Position numbers and translations under genes: made by a program. Below, in pieces: positions 1-12,363 of a DNA stretch of 64,000 nt; the stretch's first letter is position 1; each line of letters starts with the position of its first letter. A model generated the notes under the pieces. It did no database searches. It worked only from the letters and a program-made list of their open reading frames with translations, and was not told where the DNA came from. Location: assembly GCF_000004075.3 (NCBI RefSeq), contig NC_026657.2, positions 496,001-560,000 on the forward strand, in the 5' to 3' direction. Source of the DNA: Cucumis sativus. Lineage: Eukaryota; Streptophyta; Magnoliopsida; Cucurbitales; Cucurbitaceae.

Positions 1-580
1 CTTTAGATTAGACCTTGAGAGTGACTTTATTTATTTATATTTGGTTTTTAAGGGTTCTTTTTTATTTGTGGGTTTTGTTTCATCTACCACAATAAATAGT
101 GTGTTGAAAATCTACCAAAAAGGAATTTGATACTATTTGGTGTTTCACTTCAAGAACATGCACCCATTTATTCTTCTCTCTTTCTTAGGTGTGTTTATCT
201 GTATATAATGCAAAAATTCATCTTTTGGTTCATAAATTTTAGGTTAGTTTTAATTTGGTCCGGTTTCAAAATCTTACCTAGGTTTTAAGATTTATGCTTT
301 TTAAGTTTAACCTCAAAATTTCATCAAACCTTAGTTTCCTTAAAGAATTGTTTATTTTTCATCACGGTTAAAACCTATTACTTCACTTTAATGACAAATC
401 AAGGTTTAAATGAGTAAATGTTGAAACTTGAGGACTAAATTGAAACAAAACTCGTTAAATTGTGTATCCTAAATTGAAACCAAACCAACAACTTATGGGT
501 GTTTAGTGCGCTGGTTTCTATCGCCCATGAGTTACAATGCTTATAACAGTGGAAAGACTAATAACTCACTCTACCAATCT

Positions 581-734
581 ACCAACTTCAAGTTGATACT
601 CTAACACCATTAAGGACCAAATGTATATTATTTTTAAAACATAGAGACCGAATGAATACCAACTTCAAGTCGATACTTTAACACCATTAAGGACCAAATG
701 TATATTATTTTTAAAACATAGGGACTAAATGAAA
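581..734. repeat. 77-bp tandem duplication
   Basis: Two adjacent copies begin at 581 and 658. Each starts accaacttcaag and contains ccattaaggaccaaatg followed by an AT-rich run. They differ at only a few bases, so the duplication is fairly recent. The phrase 'ggaccaaatg...gggactaaatg' is common in degenerate plant transposon-derived repeats, so the unit may come from an older element. Confidence 0.85.
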
Positions 735-1592
735 ACTAAAACGAAAATCTAGGGACTAGAAAGAAAAAATTTTCCCCACCATTTCTTTTAAGTAAGTGCA
801 ATAAATCATGGCATTGCAGTAAGGAGTGAGGATAGTTTGCATTTCATGCTACCACCTACTTGGTCTTTAATGGTCACCTACCCATGTTTTTATCTTTTTA
901 TTATGGTTGCCCAAGTCCTTAACCCTACCCAGTCCCTACTTCTTCTTCTTCTTCTTTCTTTTGGTATAAAATATTCTTAGAATATGAAGGTGTTGGATGG
1001 ATATTAGAAAAGGCAAATGTGCCCAAATCTAGGAAGTTTTTATTTTTAATTTAGAGAAATGGGTATAATGGTCATTTGGTGGTTGCAAAAACCAATCTTT
1101 TTCTTCAAAACTTTTCATTGCTCATTTATTCTTTTGATTGTTTTCTTAATGCTTAAGGAAGCAGTTTCCCAATCACACCACCAATACCATTGCTTTTCAC
1201 CCTCTACTTTACATACAATAATCTTTTGCCCTCTTTTATGGCTAAAACATACATTCTAGTGGGCTTTTTTTAATTCTTCAATATCTTTTTTTAATGAGAC
1301 ATAGTACATAGTGTATACAAAGTAAGTATAACAAGCAAACAACCCCTTTGGTTCATCTTCCTATATAACACAATTGTTATGCTAGCACAGTAGTTTCTGT
1401 ATTCTCTCTTTAAAACTACAACCTGATTCTTTCATTGAATGCTTTAAAACTATTTTTGAAGTAGGTTGTTTTTGTTGATGTTCTTATGAAATGTTAGGGA
1501 TGGTGTTGCAACTATTCAAAGAATTGGAGGCTTTTCTTAACAAGTGACAAAGTTTAGTGTTATTTTATAAGTTAAAGAATATCTTTAGTTGA

Positions 1593-1821
1593 TCTTGATA
1601 AACCACACTTGAATGTTTACTCTTGATGAACCACACTTGAATGTTTACTCGTGATTGAAAAATTTATATGTTCGGCATATTATAACGTCTTTTATACTCA
1701 ATACAAATGTGGAGTGTAGAGTGTGGTTTGTATATTTGTTATCATGTAGAGTGTAGCATGATAAATTTATATGTTAGGCCCATTAAATAGCATGTAGAGT
1801 GTGGTTTGTATATTTGTTATC
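1593..1821. repeat. Two sets of 28-bp direct repeats
   Basis: Positions 1593-1620 and 1621-1648 are head-to-tail copies of a 28-bp unit with one mismatch (it contains ccacacttgaatgttt). A different 28-bp unit (starting gtagagtgtggtttg) occurs at 1716-1743 and again at 1794-1821, with a partial copy of its start between them. The two units share the complementary core gtgtggtt/aaccacac. Confidence 0.8.
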
Positions 1822-2306
1822 TTAGAATGAATATCACGACTACTGAAATACATACATTATTTCATTAACTTTGTATTCCAAAACCACGTTAATTACTTCA
1901 TAAGTAAAACGAAAAAAAAAGTTTGAAATTAAAAAAAGGATGAATCAGACCTCTAACTCATTTTAAAGCTTGAGTGAGTTTTTAAAATGATTATATGCAA
2001 AGAAGACAGAGAAGAAAATCTCCCAATGTCATCTATTAAGCTCAAATGCCAGATTGTGAATGTACTTTCCTTGGAAGATCTTAGAAGGCAATTAAAAAGA
2101 AAAAGCTGACATAAAAAATGTTACACTGTGCTGAGTAGAACTGAAGCAGCCAGAGCAGATCAGAGCAAAGCATTTAAAGAATCTATAAGTGAACCTTCTC
2201 TCATCTCTCCTTGATATACAACTTGTGGGTCACTGAATCCTAGAGAAGGGGCCCCCTTCAAAACCTTTCTGTTTATTGTTATTCATTGTGGGGCAATGTT
2301 GAATTC

Positions 2307-5115
2307 TCAAGGTGCTAGAGATTTTGCAGATAGGTTCACTCCTCCCCCTCTCACAGATAAAACAGGGCTCCCTCCCCCTGTAGCATTACTCCCTCTGCTC
2401 GAACCGAGAAACACGACGATCACTGTTGTATCGTCGTGAAAATGACGACGAACTCCACGGTCAATCTTCTTCAAATCTGAGTATCGCATTTCTCGTTTCT
2501 TAGCTGCTTCCTGCATTGCTGCCTTCACCAGCCTTCTTGCACTTCCCTGGATGAAGGAAACCATACAAAAGAGGAGGATTCTTAGAATAACTGAACTGAA
2601 TACAATTCACAATAACAATGAGATTGAACAAAAAGCACACACAACTTACACTGTGAGGATGCTTGTGAACTATATCAACTGCATCCTGGTTGCTAAGATG
2701 CTCCCACAGCCCATCTGAGGCAAATATAAGAAATTGATCATTTGGATCAAGTTCGTGCACAGAAACTGCTGGTTCTGAGCTCAGAATAGGTCTACTGAAG
2801 GGTTCTCGGAGGCGAAACTTAGTATACAAAGGTTCCCGGTTAAATTCTGGCTTTTTGAGATATACGTCTCCGATTGACCGAGAAATCTACAAGTCAGTTA
2901 AACAGGGAAGTTTCAGTTAGGAGGAGAAGATATACCCAATATTCACTATAGTCAATATAGAAAAATGCAAGGACTTGAATGCTAGGTATCCTAAAGAGCA
3001 ATAATTGAACAGCATGTCCCTACAATACAAAGAGTGTTAGAAGAATCCCATTGCACCAAAGGATACTAAAAAAGCATTGCAATCAATAACCTGTTACACT
3101 GTTCGTTGAACCATAAATGTGCATAATCGTAAGTATATAGTCATCAATGAATTGATGAATGAACAAATACATAATTGATCTTTAGGTACTTATGTACCAT
3201 GACACATCAGAATCACATGGCCAGATCATTTGATTTAAATGAGGAAGAAGTAGAACGTTTGATCTAAAGAGTTCAAGTACCTTAAGGACCTTTTGGATTT
3301 GACCAGATAAATAAAAAAATGTGCTCTTTTTTAAAAAAAGTTCTAAAACTTTGAAAGTGTTTCAAAAGCTATTTTAAATAATTGTCAACTTTCAATTTTT
3401 CCAAAGTGACTTATTTTCAAAATTAAACACTTGGAGAGTTGAACCAAACACACCCTAAATTTAATGATACGGCATTCCAATCAAATGACCAAGGGATCAC
3501 CCAGCCAGCTCGACAACATTGGAAGTAACATGCCTCTCCAATTTGATGCTAATAAAAGTATGAAAACTCCCCAAAAGAAGGCAGTAAAGAATAGTCCTGA
3601 AAGGGCTAGCTAACCAAGGCAACATAAATACGGAAGGCTGTTGCATAAGACAACCAATAAGGTTTTGCAGAGGTCAGCAACCAATAAGAATAGTCCATAC
3701 ACACCACACCAAAGGCATCTAAAAAGCTCATCCAAACCTAAGATCACTTCTTGGCTTTTAACACAATGACGGATGAATGAATGTAGTTCTACTTGATTTG
3801 AACATCCATAAGAAAAAATGCTCTGAATATTAGATAACCCTATATTAGAAATGATGATTACAGATTACCCTCAACTTTTCATGGAATTTTTCAACAATTA
3901 TTGATTGGGCATTGTTAGAAACATTGTTCTCAACTGAAAAGTGTAGATCAAAGAATAGACAAACCACATGATTTGTGCATCAGATAAATATGGAGTTCAG
4001 GGATCACAGTAGCTCAATCATGAGATTTGATGCCAATGGAAGGGCAAAATTAGATACTTATGACAAGAAAACGAATTATTTGAAGCATCAAATTTCCTTC
4101 CTTAAACATGGCACGGAAAGTACTGACACTTTTTCAAGTATAGAAACAGCCAGAATCTGAAAATCTTAGGTTTAATCATGCTTGGGAAGTACCTGAATCA
4201 AGCCCTTTACGCGCCATACATTATGCTTCAGCACTACTATCTGGGAGTCATCTGGGTGCAAAGACTGCATCTCCTGGCGGACTGATTGTATACTTACATT
4301 GTGCTCTGATGACAGCTGAATGGGAAGAACTTCTCCTGTGGACCGAACAAGCCTTCCTAACACAGCTCGGGAATCACCAAGGTTGGCAATGTAGAGTTTA
4401 CTATTACAAATGACAGCAACCAGACAGCAAGAACCTACGGCTGCAATCTGAGGGTTCACAGGCCATTGCTTGGTGACAAGAGAGAGAAAACCCTCTTCTG
4501 TTGCTTGGAATGCTTTTTTTATCACATTTACTGACATTTCCTTTTCTTCTGCGGCGAACACTGAGGAAAACATGACAAAATTGTCTGAGCAGGTTCAACT
4601 TGTAATCAAGTGTCGATAATTTAGCTATGGATTTCAACTTATTCAAGATGCAAAACTACACATCCTATCACTTAATAGAGTTTATTTGATGACATCTGCT
4701 ATTTGACGTAATGATCCTAAAACTAGAAACTGCAACAAATGCAACTTCTAAAAGGGTGCATTTATTAAATGTTTAAGCTCCACTTACCTTTTAGATGCTG
4801 GAACAAGTTATCACATATGAATCGCGATGTCTCGGGGCCACCATGGCCATCGTATATTCCTACAAAGGTTCCATAGGGTCCAGACTCAAGCAAGCTCAAG
4901 GGACCAGACTCAAGCTGACTCTGATCCTCAAGTAAATTGTTGGCTTGAACAACAGCCATTGAAAATTCTCCATTTATGTGGTGGCCATGGTCCTTGTACC
5001 AAAGTAGCCCATCTTGGCAGCCAACCGAATCGGAACCACTGCCCCCACGACGCAAGAGACCATCGGCACATGGCTGCCAGCAAGCCCTCAGGAAGTTCAT
5101 CAAGCTTGATAACAT
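2307..5115 (-). CDS. Protein phosphatase 2C, clade D-like
   Basis: Mg/Mn-dependent Ser/Thr phosphatase. Four coding exons: 5115-4788, 4560-4193, 2886-2650 and 2546-2307, all GT-AG, giving 390 residues, the usual length for Arabidopsis PP2C38-type proteins. The N-terminus ([15 protein letters not shown]) and DGLLWYKD match this clade. PP2C motifs: [14 protein letters not shown] with metal ligands near D89 and G90, GDSRAVLG (171-178), SRSIGD (234-239), [10 protein letters not shown] from 288 with D290, and [10 protein letters not shown] from 348. All metal-binding aspartates expected for an active enzyme are present. Clade D PP2Cs are known to dephosphorylate the plasma-membrane H+-ATPase in auxin/SAUR-controlled growth; that role here is inferred. 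Intron 2 is 1.3 kb and holds a Tourist-like MITE. Two upstream ATGs lie just before the start (see findings). Confidence 0.95.
3286..3455. mobile_element. Tourist-like MITE (PIF/Harbinger type)
   Basis: A 170-bp stretch in PP2C intron 2 is bounded by imperfect inverted termini: ggaccttttgg on the left, and on the right the complement of gggtgtgtttggttc. It is flanked on both sides by TAA (3283-3285 and 3456-3458), the target preference of PIF/Harbinger elements. It has no coding capacity. The termini are diverged, so this is a probable rather than certain call. Confidence 0.5.
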
Positions 5116-6600
5116 CCCTCATTGCACCAGAGCCAGCTTCCAATTCCTCCACATCCAAAATGGATGCAGCGTCAATCCTCCTCAAAATTGTTCTCTGCAG
5201 ACCCAACAATCAAAGATAAGCCATAAAATCAAGAAAGATTAGAGAGAGAGCTGGTAGTTTAAACCTTAGTTCATCAAATACAAACCCATCTCCCCTTCTA
5301 TTTACTGCTTAATATTCCCAGGAAACAAACAGAAAATAGAATAAAAAACAAGCACGAGCAGCGGGAACAAGAATCAGAACAAAATCTACCTCCACATTCT
5401 AGAGTTCAATCATTTCCACAATTGAAGTGGAAGAACATGAAAAAGTCAATAATTTAAGCAGAGAGAAAAGAAATTAAAACAGGAGAAAAAAAAATCAACC
5501 ACGGAATCTCTTCTCCAACAGTAACAAGAAAGAAATGAAAGGATACAAGACAGAAATAAGCAGAGAACAGTATGAACTCACACTAGTAATTAGGCTATTC
5601 TGGCCAGTTGGGTCAGCAACTACTGGATGATACCAAATGAAAATGACGGAGATCTAAAAGAGACACAGCAATACATGTGCGAGTAAAATTGTTAGATCGA
5701 CAGATCCATCAACCCCAAAAAAGGGAAAATGGGTTTTTTTTTCACTGGTCCAAATAATTTCTCAAACCTGTTCTTAATTCCACAACAAAACCAAAGAAGA
5801 AGTAAGAAAGAAAAGAGAAAATTAGAAGAACCCCAAAAATCTAGTTCGATTAAGAGAATAAAAGACGAAAATGGAAGAAGTCTCTTGATCCTGCTTCTCT
5901 AATCTTCTTTCTCCGCTGACAATCCCCTTTATAAGAAGACGAACACAGAAATTTCTGAAAGCCAGCAATGCCCATATGCAACCCCTCTGATGGGCTCCAC
6001 TTACAAACCCAAAAGAGAAAAACCAGAGTAAAATACAATTTGTCAGGTCAATCCTCCACTTTCCATTAAACTTACCCTCTCTAATTAGAAATAACTTTCA
6101 CTGCTCTTAAAGGAGAAAAAGCTCTCAATTTCTTATCCCATCTCTGACTTTTCTTCCGACCCATCTCCACAAAACTTGAAAAAGTGAAAGATAAATCACT
6201 GAAAATTTTCCGGGTTTTGTCCTTTGACAGATTTCACGAAGTGGGTTGTGTCACTTTCTTGATTTCGTGAAGACCAGTAATGGGGTAAATATCTTTGGGC
6301 AAATTTTCGGAAGGAGAAAATTGAGTGTGGCAGTGGTACAAGAAGCTACGTGTCGATGAATTGAGAGGTAGAAGACGACACGTGGTGAGATTAGACGATG
6401 AGCAAGCGGCTTCCATTTTATGGATTCTTCAGAGCTACAACAGCAAGAATCTGATGAGTCGCATTCCGTTTGAAAGAGAAATCGCTCATGATTTCGGTGG
6501 TTGATTCCAAACGTTACTTGTTTTTTGGGATTTTTCTGTGATCCATTTGTCAAATGGGAGTTTCTCATACTTTTTTCTTTTTTTTTTTGACATTGGAAAT
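5116..6600 (-). promoter_or_regulatory. PP2C 5' leader and promoter region
   Basis: No separate gene is seen. The AG at about 5199-5200 (minus strand tctgcag) is a good acceptor for a 5'-UTR intron, so the leader probably starts several hundred bases upstream, in the pyrimidine-rich 5850-6200 region. Two ABRE/G-box-like motifs lie at 6347-6354 (TACGTGTC) and 6379-6384 (CACGTG), consistent with ABA- or light-responsive bZIP/bHLH input. Transcription start sites cannot be read directly. Confidence 0.5.
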
Positions 6601-7541
6601 TGCTTCCGTTTTCAACTTTTTGTTTGTGATGATCCTCTCAATGTTAGTTCTTCTCGTGGGCGACGAGAGTTTCATTGTCAACCAATTCTTCCAGGTTTGG
6701 AAATAGTTTTGAAATTGAACCCTTCTAATTAATTATCATAAATTCTCTCTACTTAGACCTCTAAATTTACAACCGACTTCTAGCATAAATATTAGATAAG
6801 TTGAGTTATACTCGTTTTATTTAAAACATTACTTATGGTAAAAGTTAATAGTTTGTTAAACTAAAAGTTTTACGTAACGTAGTTAAGTGTATATATGAAC
6901 GGTGGAAGATGCAATTTACTGCCCTTTGACTCGTTGAACCAAAGAAGGAAGAAAAGAAAGAAAAAGAGTTGTTATTCCATCACAAAAGTGCTTTTAAAAT
7001 AACAATACACAAAGATGTGGCTATTGCCTTTTAAAGAATTTTTTTAGTGCATAGTGTTGGAACCCAAACTTTGTGTGTTGATAATCGTTGTATCTATTCA
7101 TTTTATTTTGATGAGAAAAATTAGAAAATTTTATTTTTATCTTGAAAATTGAAAGGAGAATTATTTTTCAAATAATTGAATTTCTACGTCAATAAAGATC
7201 GAAAGAAATGATAGATATCGAATCTAAATTTTGAATTATTGATGTTAAGAAATATTTTAGGGATAGAATTAATAGTTAAGAAGACCATCCAAATATGTTT
7301 GAGGAAGTCAATTATTTATTAATCATTTATATTGAAATATAAAAACAAAACAAATAATAAATTGAATAGTCTTATTCTACATTCAATTAACATTAATTAA
7401 TCATCCAATTTTCTAAATGGATATATTGATACCTTTATTCAAAGGGTATCTATAAATAATAAAATTGCAATCCACTCGATTTGACCCTTTTTTTAATAAT
7501 CATAATATGAAAAATAAAAATTAAGTTGTTAAGTGAAAAAA

Positions 7542-7573
<32 letters not shown>

Positions 7574-7576
7574 CCA

Positions 7577-7660
7577 TTTTGGTCGACGGACTTGGTTTTT
7601 CGAACCTGAAACCTCTTGTCCATAGGAACATACAGATGACAATTGAGCTAAGTTTATATT
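7577..7660 (-). mobile_element. tRNA-derived SINE head (candidate)
   Basis: On the minus strand there is an A-box-like TTAGCTCAATTG (7640-7651) and a B-box-like GGTTCGAAAAACC (7594-7606). Their spacing of about 45 bp is that of a tRNA gene's internal promoter. The 7-base acceptor arms do not pair, so it is not a functional tRNA. The minus-strand 3' side runs into (TA)n, which resembles a SINE tail. Confidence 0.5.
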
Positions 7661-9867
7661 GACTAAGTTGTAACAAATTCATAGACCAAAACTTTCAATA
7701 TATTGTTTAAGAGAAAACATAATCGAGATTGATAACACTGCTACAAAGTCAATAAAGAAAGCTTATTTCATTTTTACGAAAGAATTTTTATCGAAAATCC
7801 AGTGTGAACAATAATCAACTAAATAAAACACGCCCACGAGTACTCTCATCGCAAAGACTTTTATAGCTATATATAAACATTAGTTATTTCTGTGTAATTA
7901 ATCACATATATGTTTAGGGGAAGGCTTACAAAGAAAAAATAAATGTTTTGAACTAATAATGACATTAAACATATCATAATTAATGATTTTTTTGGAAATA
8001 TTAAATTTTCTTTGATTAATGAAGTCTAAATTTGAAGCCATCTTTCTTTGTCAATGAGATTTTGAGATGTTGATTGATTTGGTTCATGTATTTTTCCATA
8101 AGTGATAAATACTTAATTATTATCTTAAATTCAAATTTATTTTCTTTGAAAAATTGAATGGAAAGAGACTTTAAACATTTGAAAAACCAATTAATAGAAA
8201 AAGAAAAAATCGTTCGGATACAAAGAACTTACATTAAAAGTAATTATCGTAGCAGTATACGTAACTGTTTATGCGATTCAAAATAAAGAATGGACGGTTA
8301 GATATTTGTAAACAATTGGACATGCCCTTTTTTGCGTTACTCGTCTGTTCGTTTATGAGAACAGTACTTCTCGTATGACTTCCACGTGTTAATCATGCCA
8401 CAGACGTCCGTCATGATCTAACATTGAAAGTTGAAAAATGAAATAGAAACATAAAACCGTCCGTCCTTAAACAACTGAAAGAGATCAAGACAGTAACGGT
8501 ATGCAATAACTTTATGAAAATATTATTTTGTCGTAAAGTTGGTAGAGCCTCACACTCACAATTTGATTATTATTGTTGATTAGAAGTGCTTTTGAACTTA
8601 TTATTAATAACATGGCATTTTTTTAGTACTATATTTGTAATCTTCTAAAAAAACAAATAAAAAATATTATTATTTATATCATTTGTATTCCATAAATAGG
8701 AAAAAGAAAAAATAAATAAATAATTGTTTTGACTAAATTCTTTTGTAATGATATATTTTTTTTCCCTTTTTAATTTCTCTTTTGTTTGAATTTTAGGAAG
8801 GTGTTTTATGGGGATGTTTTCATTTTTCATTATTGATTAATTATTGTCATTATTAAAACTCGAGAGTATGGTAACCAATAACATCGGAGCTTTTCGTTTC
8901 TTTAAAAAGAAAGACAAAACAATGTATTAAAATCAAAAAATAATCCGAACAGAGACGAGAAGGAAAGAAGATCGTGCCAAATATTCGATTAAAATGCAAA
9001 TTTATTTCAAATCAATCAATTAATCAAGATTAGTTTTGGTCAAAGTAAAATCAAGCATTTCCAATTGGCAGGCAAAGAGTATTGTTGTGTAATATAGATG
9101 TAGATTTTTTTGTTTTTGTTTTAGATATTTGAGAAGTAGAAAATAGGAATGCTCCAAACTACTTTTTCTTAGGTTTTATTTCATTAATACTTCATATCCT
9201 TTCAAATATATGTTTTTTATGTAAATTAAAATTTAGGAGTTATCGGAAGGGTTGAGTAGATGTAACGAATTTATATGCTTTCAAAGTTTAGGGTTTAAAA
9301 TTTTGTGATCTAAATCGAGCCATTTTGATATTTTTAAAAATGTTTTCAGTGTATCAAGAATTTGAATTTTACATCGTTTTAAAATGTAAAATTATATTAA
9401 ATACATACCAAAACACTTTAAAAATACAATATGTCATGTTGTAAACCCAATTTTTTTTTTTTTTTAAATATAATATGTATTTTGAAATGGACTATAAATT
9501 ATAAAATATTAACAATATAAATATTTTAGGTTAAGTTATAGATTTTTGCAAACGTGGTTTTAAGAAAATAAAAATTAGGGATAGTTGCAAATTTAGCAAT
9601 TAGATTCAAAATAATTAAGTATATATCAACATTTTAATTTTTTTTTGTAAATATAGCAAAATTTGTCAAATTATCACCAATCGACCATTTTGCAAACATT
9701 CATTCGTTACTTTTTAAGTTTATACCAATTGAATAAAAACCATTCCATGTAATTTTATCATTCACCAACCATCAATTATAAGATTAAAATTTTAAAACAT
9801 ATGAAATTGAGAGCATAATAAACAAATAACATTATGTATTTTATTTAAAATTCTCTCTTTAGTTAGA

Positions 9868-9912
9868 TGGGCTTGGCCCAAACTCACTCGGATCATCAAC
9901 AAAACCGGCCCA
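9868..9912. promoter_or_regulatory. Site II (TGGGCY) cluster without evident gene
   Basis: TGGGCT at 9868-9873, GGCCCA at 9875-9880 and GGCCCA at 9907-9912 occur within 45 bp. Such clusters bind TCP factors and mark promoters of growth and ribosomal genes in plants. The nearest plus-strand coding start is 2.4 kb away, so its function is unclear. Confidence 0.4.
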
Positions 9913-12363
9913 AGAGATCGAAGTATGGACGAAATTGTAATTTTACCCATCATGTTTAATTACAAGAATTTCAGACTTCCAATTACGAATTACGATCTAA
10001 ATTTTGAAACTTTGGAGATTTATTAGACACGTATCGAAGGCTAAAGGATACATTAGAAGTTCATAACCTTATACAAAACCTATAAATTAACCGTTCATAT
10101 TTCATCTTAAAATGTTTCATGACAGTAATTTAGTTATACTGTCGAAGATCGAACCATTGACTTTTGAGATAATAGTGAGTGTTTTTGTGAATCATAATCT
10201 ATCAACGATGAATTTGAAAAGTCGATCCCATATGATTATGTTTGTTGTTATGTTACAGTATTATGTAATTGTTGAAAAATAGAAGTTAGTAGGCATATGG
10301 TGAAAAGGAGAAGGACTTAAGGTTGGTAAGAAGAGAAAAGTGGAAAAGAACTCCACATTTGGAGCGCAATGGGCGGGAATGGGACGGGACGTTTAAGTCA
10401 TAAGTTGACCTAACCCTTTCCCTTAGGCGTTATTGTGTATATGGAAGACTTTGAAAACAAAACTAACTAAGTCGCCATTTTTGAAAATTAATCCTTCTTC
10501 TTGGAAAAATAAATAAAATCAATTTCTTTTTCCTTTTCAAAATAAATTTATTTTTTAGTTATTTTTAAAAATAATAAAATATTTACTATGTATAACAAAA
10601 AAAAATATATTCCATTATTTGATAGGTTTGTTATAGATAGAATCTGAAATTTTGTTGTAATTTGTAAATATTTTGTCAATTTTGCTATTTTGATAAATTT
10701 ATTTTATTTTTGTACTTTTATCTTTTGATTTCAAAATATTATATTTTTAGTTTTTAGATTTTAGATTTAATTTCAATTATTTAGGGTTTGTTTGGATTGA
10801 GTTAAAATGAGTTTAGACAAAAATAAACAATATTTTTTAAAAAGATTTATTTTTGTTTAAATTTATTTTTCTAAAAGTGGTTTAAAATATATCTAAAATA
10901 TATTTTCACTCACTTTCAAACAGTTTAGATTTTTCTTTTATATAACTTATTTTTTAAATTAAACCATTGAAATTTTTTTTAACTCAATTTTTTTTTACTA
11001 AATACTCATTTTAGTCGATCAAATGTAAAATACTTATGAAATTAAACGTGAGACTTAATTTGATTTTAAAAGACAATAATTTAAATGGACACTTAGTTTT
11101 GTAATATATTTACAACATTTTTAATTCAAAAGGTTGAAAGTAGTATTTTTCGTACATATATTTTGGAAAATGATTGAGTTTTAGTTCATATATTTAAAAC
11201 GTTTTAAATTTAGTCTCTTAGACTTTAACTCTTAATAAAATTAGTTTTAAAATTAAGAAATTATCGTAAATGACAAAATAATTGAAAATATTTACTTATA
11301 ATAAACTTTTATCTGAATCAACTTTGTAATAAAATATTTTGGAAAATTAACAATAAAGTAAAATTAAGAAAAAATAACATAAATAAAAATACCAATTTTG
11401 TTGAAGACATCTATGAATGTAGTCTCCATAAATGTGAGTGGAAACTTGTGGTTTAGATCGCTTTCTTTCTCCCTTTCACACCAATCCCTATTTATTTTCT
11501 TCCCTTTTTCTTCTCTCTAATTGAGAGCCACATTGACCCTTTCTTTTTCCTTTTCCAATTTTAAATTCAACTTATTATTGTAAATGAATACTTCAAATTA
11601 AATTAAATAAAAAAATTACTTTTTTAAATAAGGAAAAAACAAATCTTAGTGTTTATGGAGAATAACATGTTTTTACTTTCTTTTTCTCTTTTTGGACTTT
11701 TAACTTTAGACAAAGTAATGTATACTTTATCAATCAATACAAATATTGATAAATTTTGTTTAAAAAAAAAAGCCCCATTAAAATGTTTGATTAAACACTT
11801 TATTGTTTTTTTTTTCAATTAAAGTCCAAACTCACTAAAATGTTTATTTAATTATGGAATTTTTGGAAAGAGACCGACTTTAAATTCTATAATATTTTCT
11901 AAAAATAGTTTGAATGATTCTTAATTTAACTAACTTCACCATCAACATATTAAACAATTGGATTTGTAATTAAATACAATGAGATGTGACTAATGTCATA
12001 GTGTATGAAAACATAGAGTTAATAGATTGAAATTTAATGCTTAGTATCGAAAATAGTTAGAAATGTGACGAAATTTTAGACTATGATAAGACTATATATT
12101 AAAATTTTGATATATTTGATAAATGAATTAAAATTTTCACTAAATAAATTATTAATTAAGAAAGAAAAGAAAACCGGCGTCAATGGCCGTAGACCAGAGT
12201 TACGTCGAGCTTTGGTCTGTGACTGACCTTTGAGGAAGACGATCACTTTCCTCTCACAAATTCCTTCTTAATTCTAATCTCATCTAATGCAATTTCTTCA
12301 TCTTCATCTTCTTCATCAACCCTTTCAAATTCTTCTTCTAATTTCTCCATCAAATCTCAATCC

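Larger units (their letters stand above)
1..2150. other. Intergenic spacer with short repeats
   Basis: No coding gene is supported. The stretch is AT-rich and has phrases typical of decayed plant repeats (about 430-520 and 600-740). It holds a 77-bp tandem duplication at 581-734 and two families of 28-bp direct repeats at 1593-1648 and 1716-1821, each listed separately. The 66-codon ORF at 1059-1259 is low-complexity, hydrophobic and resembles no family I know, so it is not called. The right end is probably the 3' flank of the minus-strand phosphatase gene. Confidence 0.6.
6601..12363. other. 5.7 kb AT-rich spacer
   Basis: No ORF with a recognisable product. It contains a (TA)n tract (about 7547-7573) joined to a tRNA-like SINE candidate (7577-7660), a site II motif cluster at 9868-9912, a G-box at about 8384, and long A- or T-rich runs. 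A start resembling a Tourist-type terminus (gggtttgtttgg) occurs at 10784 without a convincing partner. The last 200 bp (12170-12363) turn CT-rich and are the leader of the aspartyl protease gene. Confidence 0.6.

Noticed and set aside
4827-5242. Long plus-strand ORFs (130 and 88 codons)
   Set aside because: They are antisense shadows of PP2C exon 1 and its leader; the minus strand gives a clear PP2C with motifs and splice sites.
10784-10950. Possible second Tourist-like MITE (gggtttgtttgg start)
   Set aside because: I could not find a matching inverted terminus or TAA duplication downstream.
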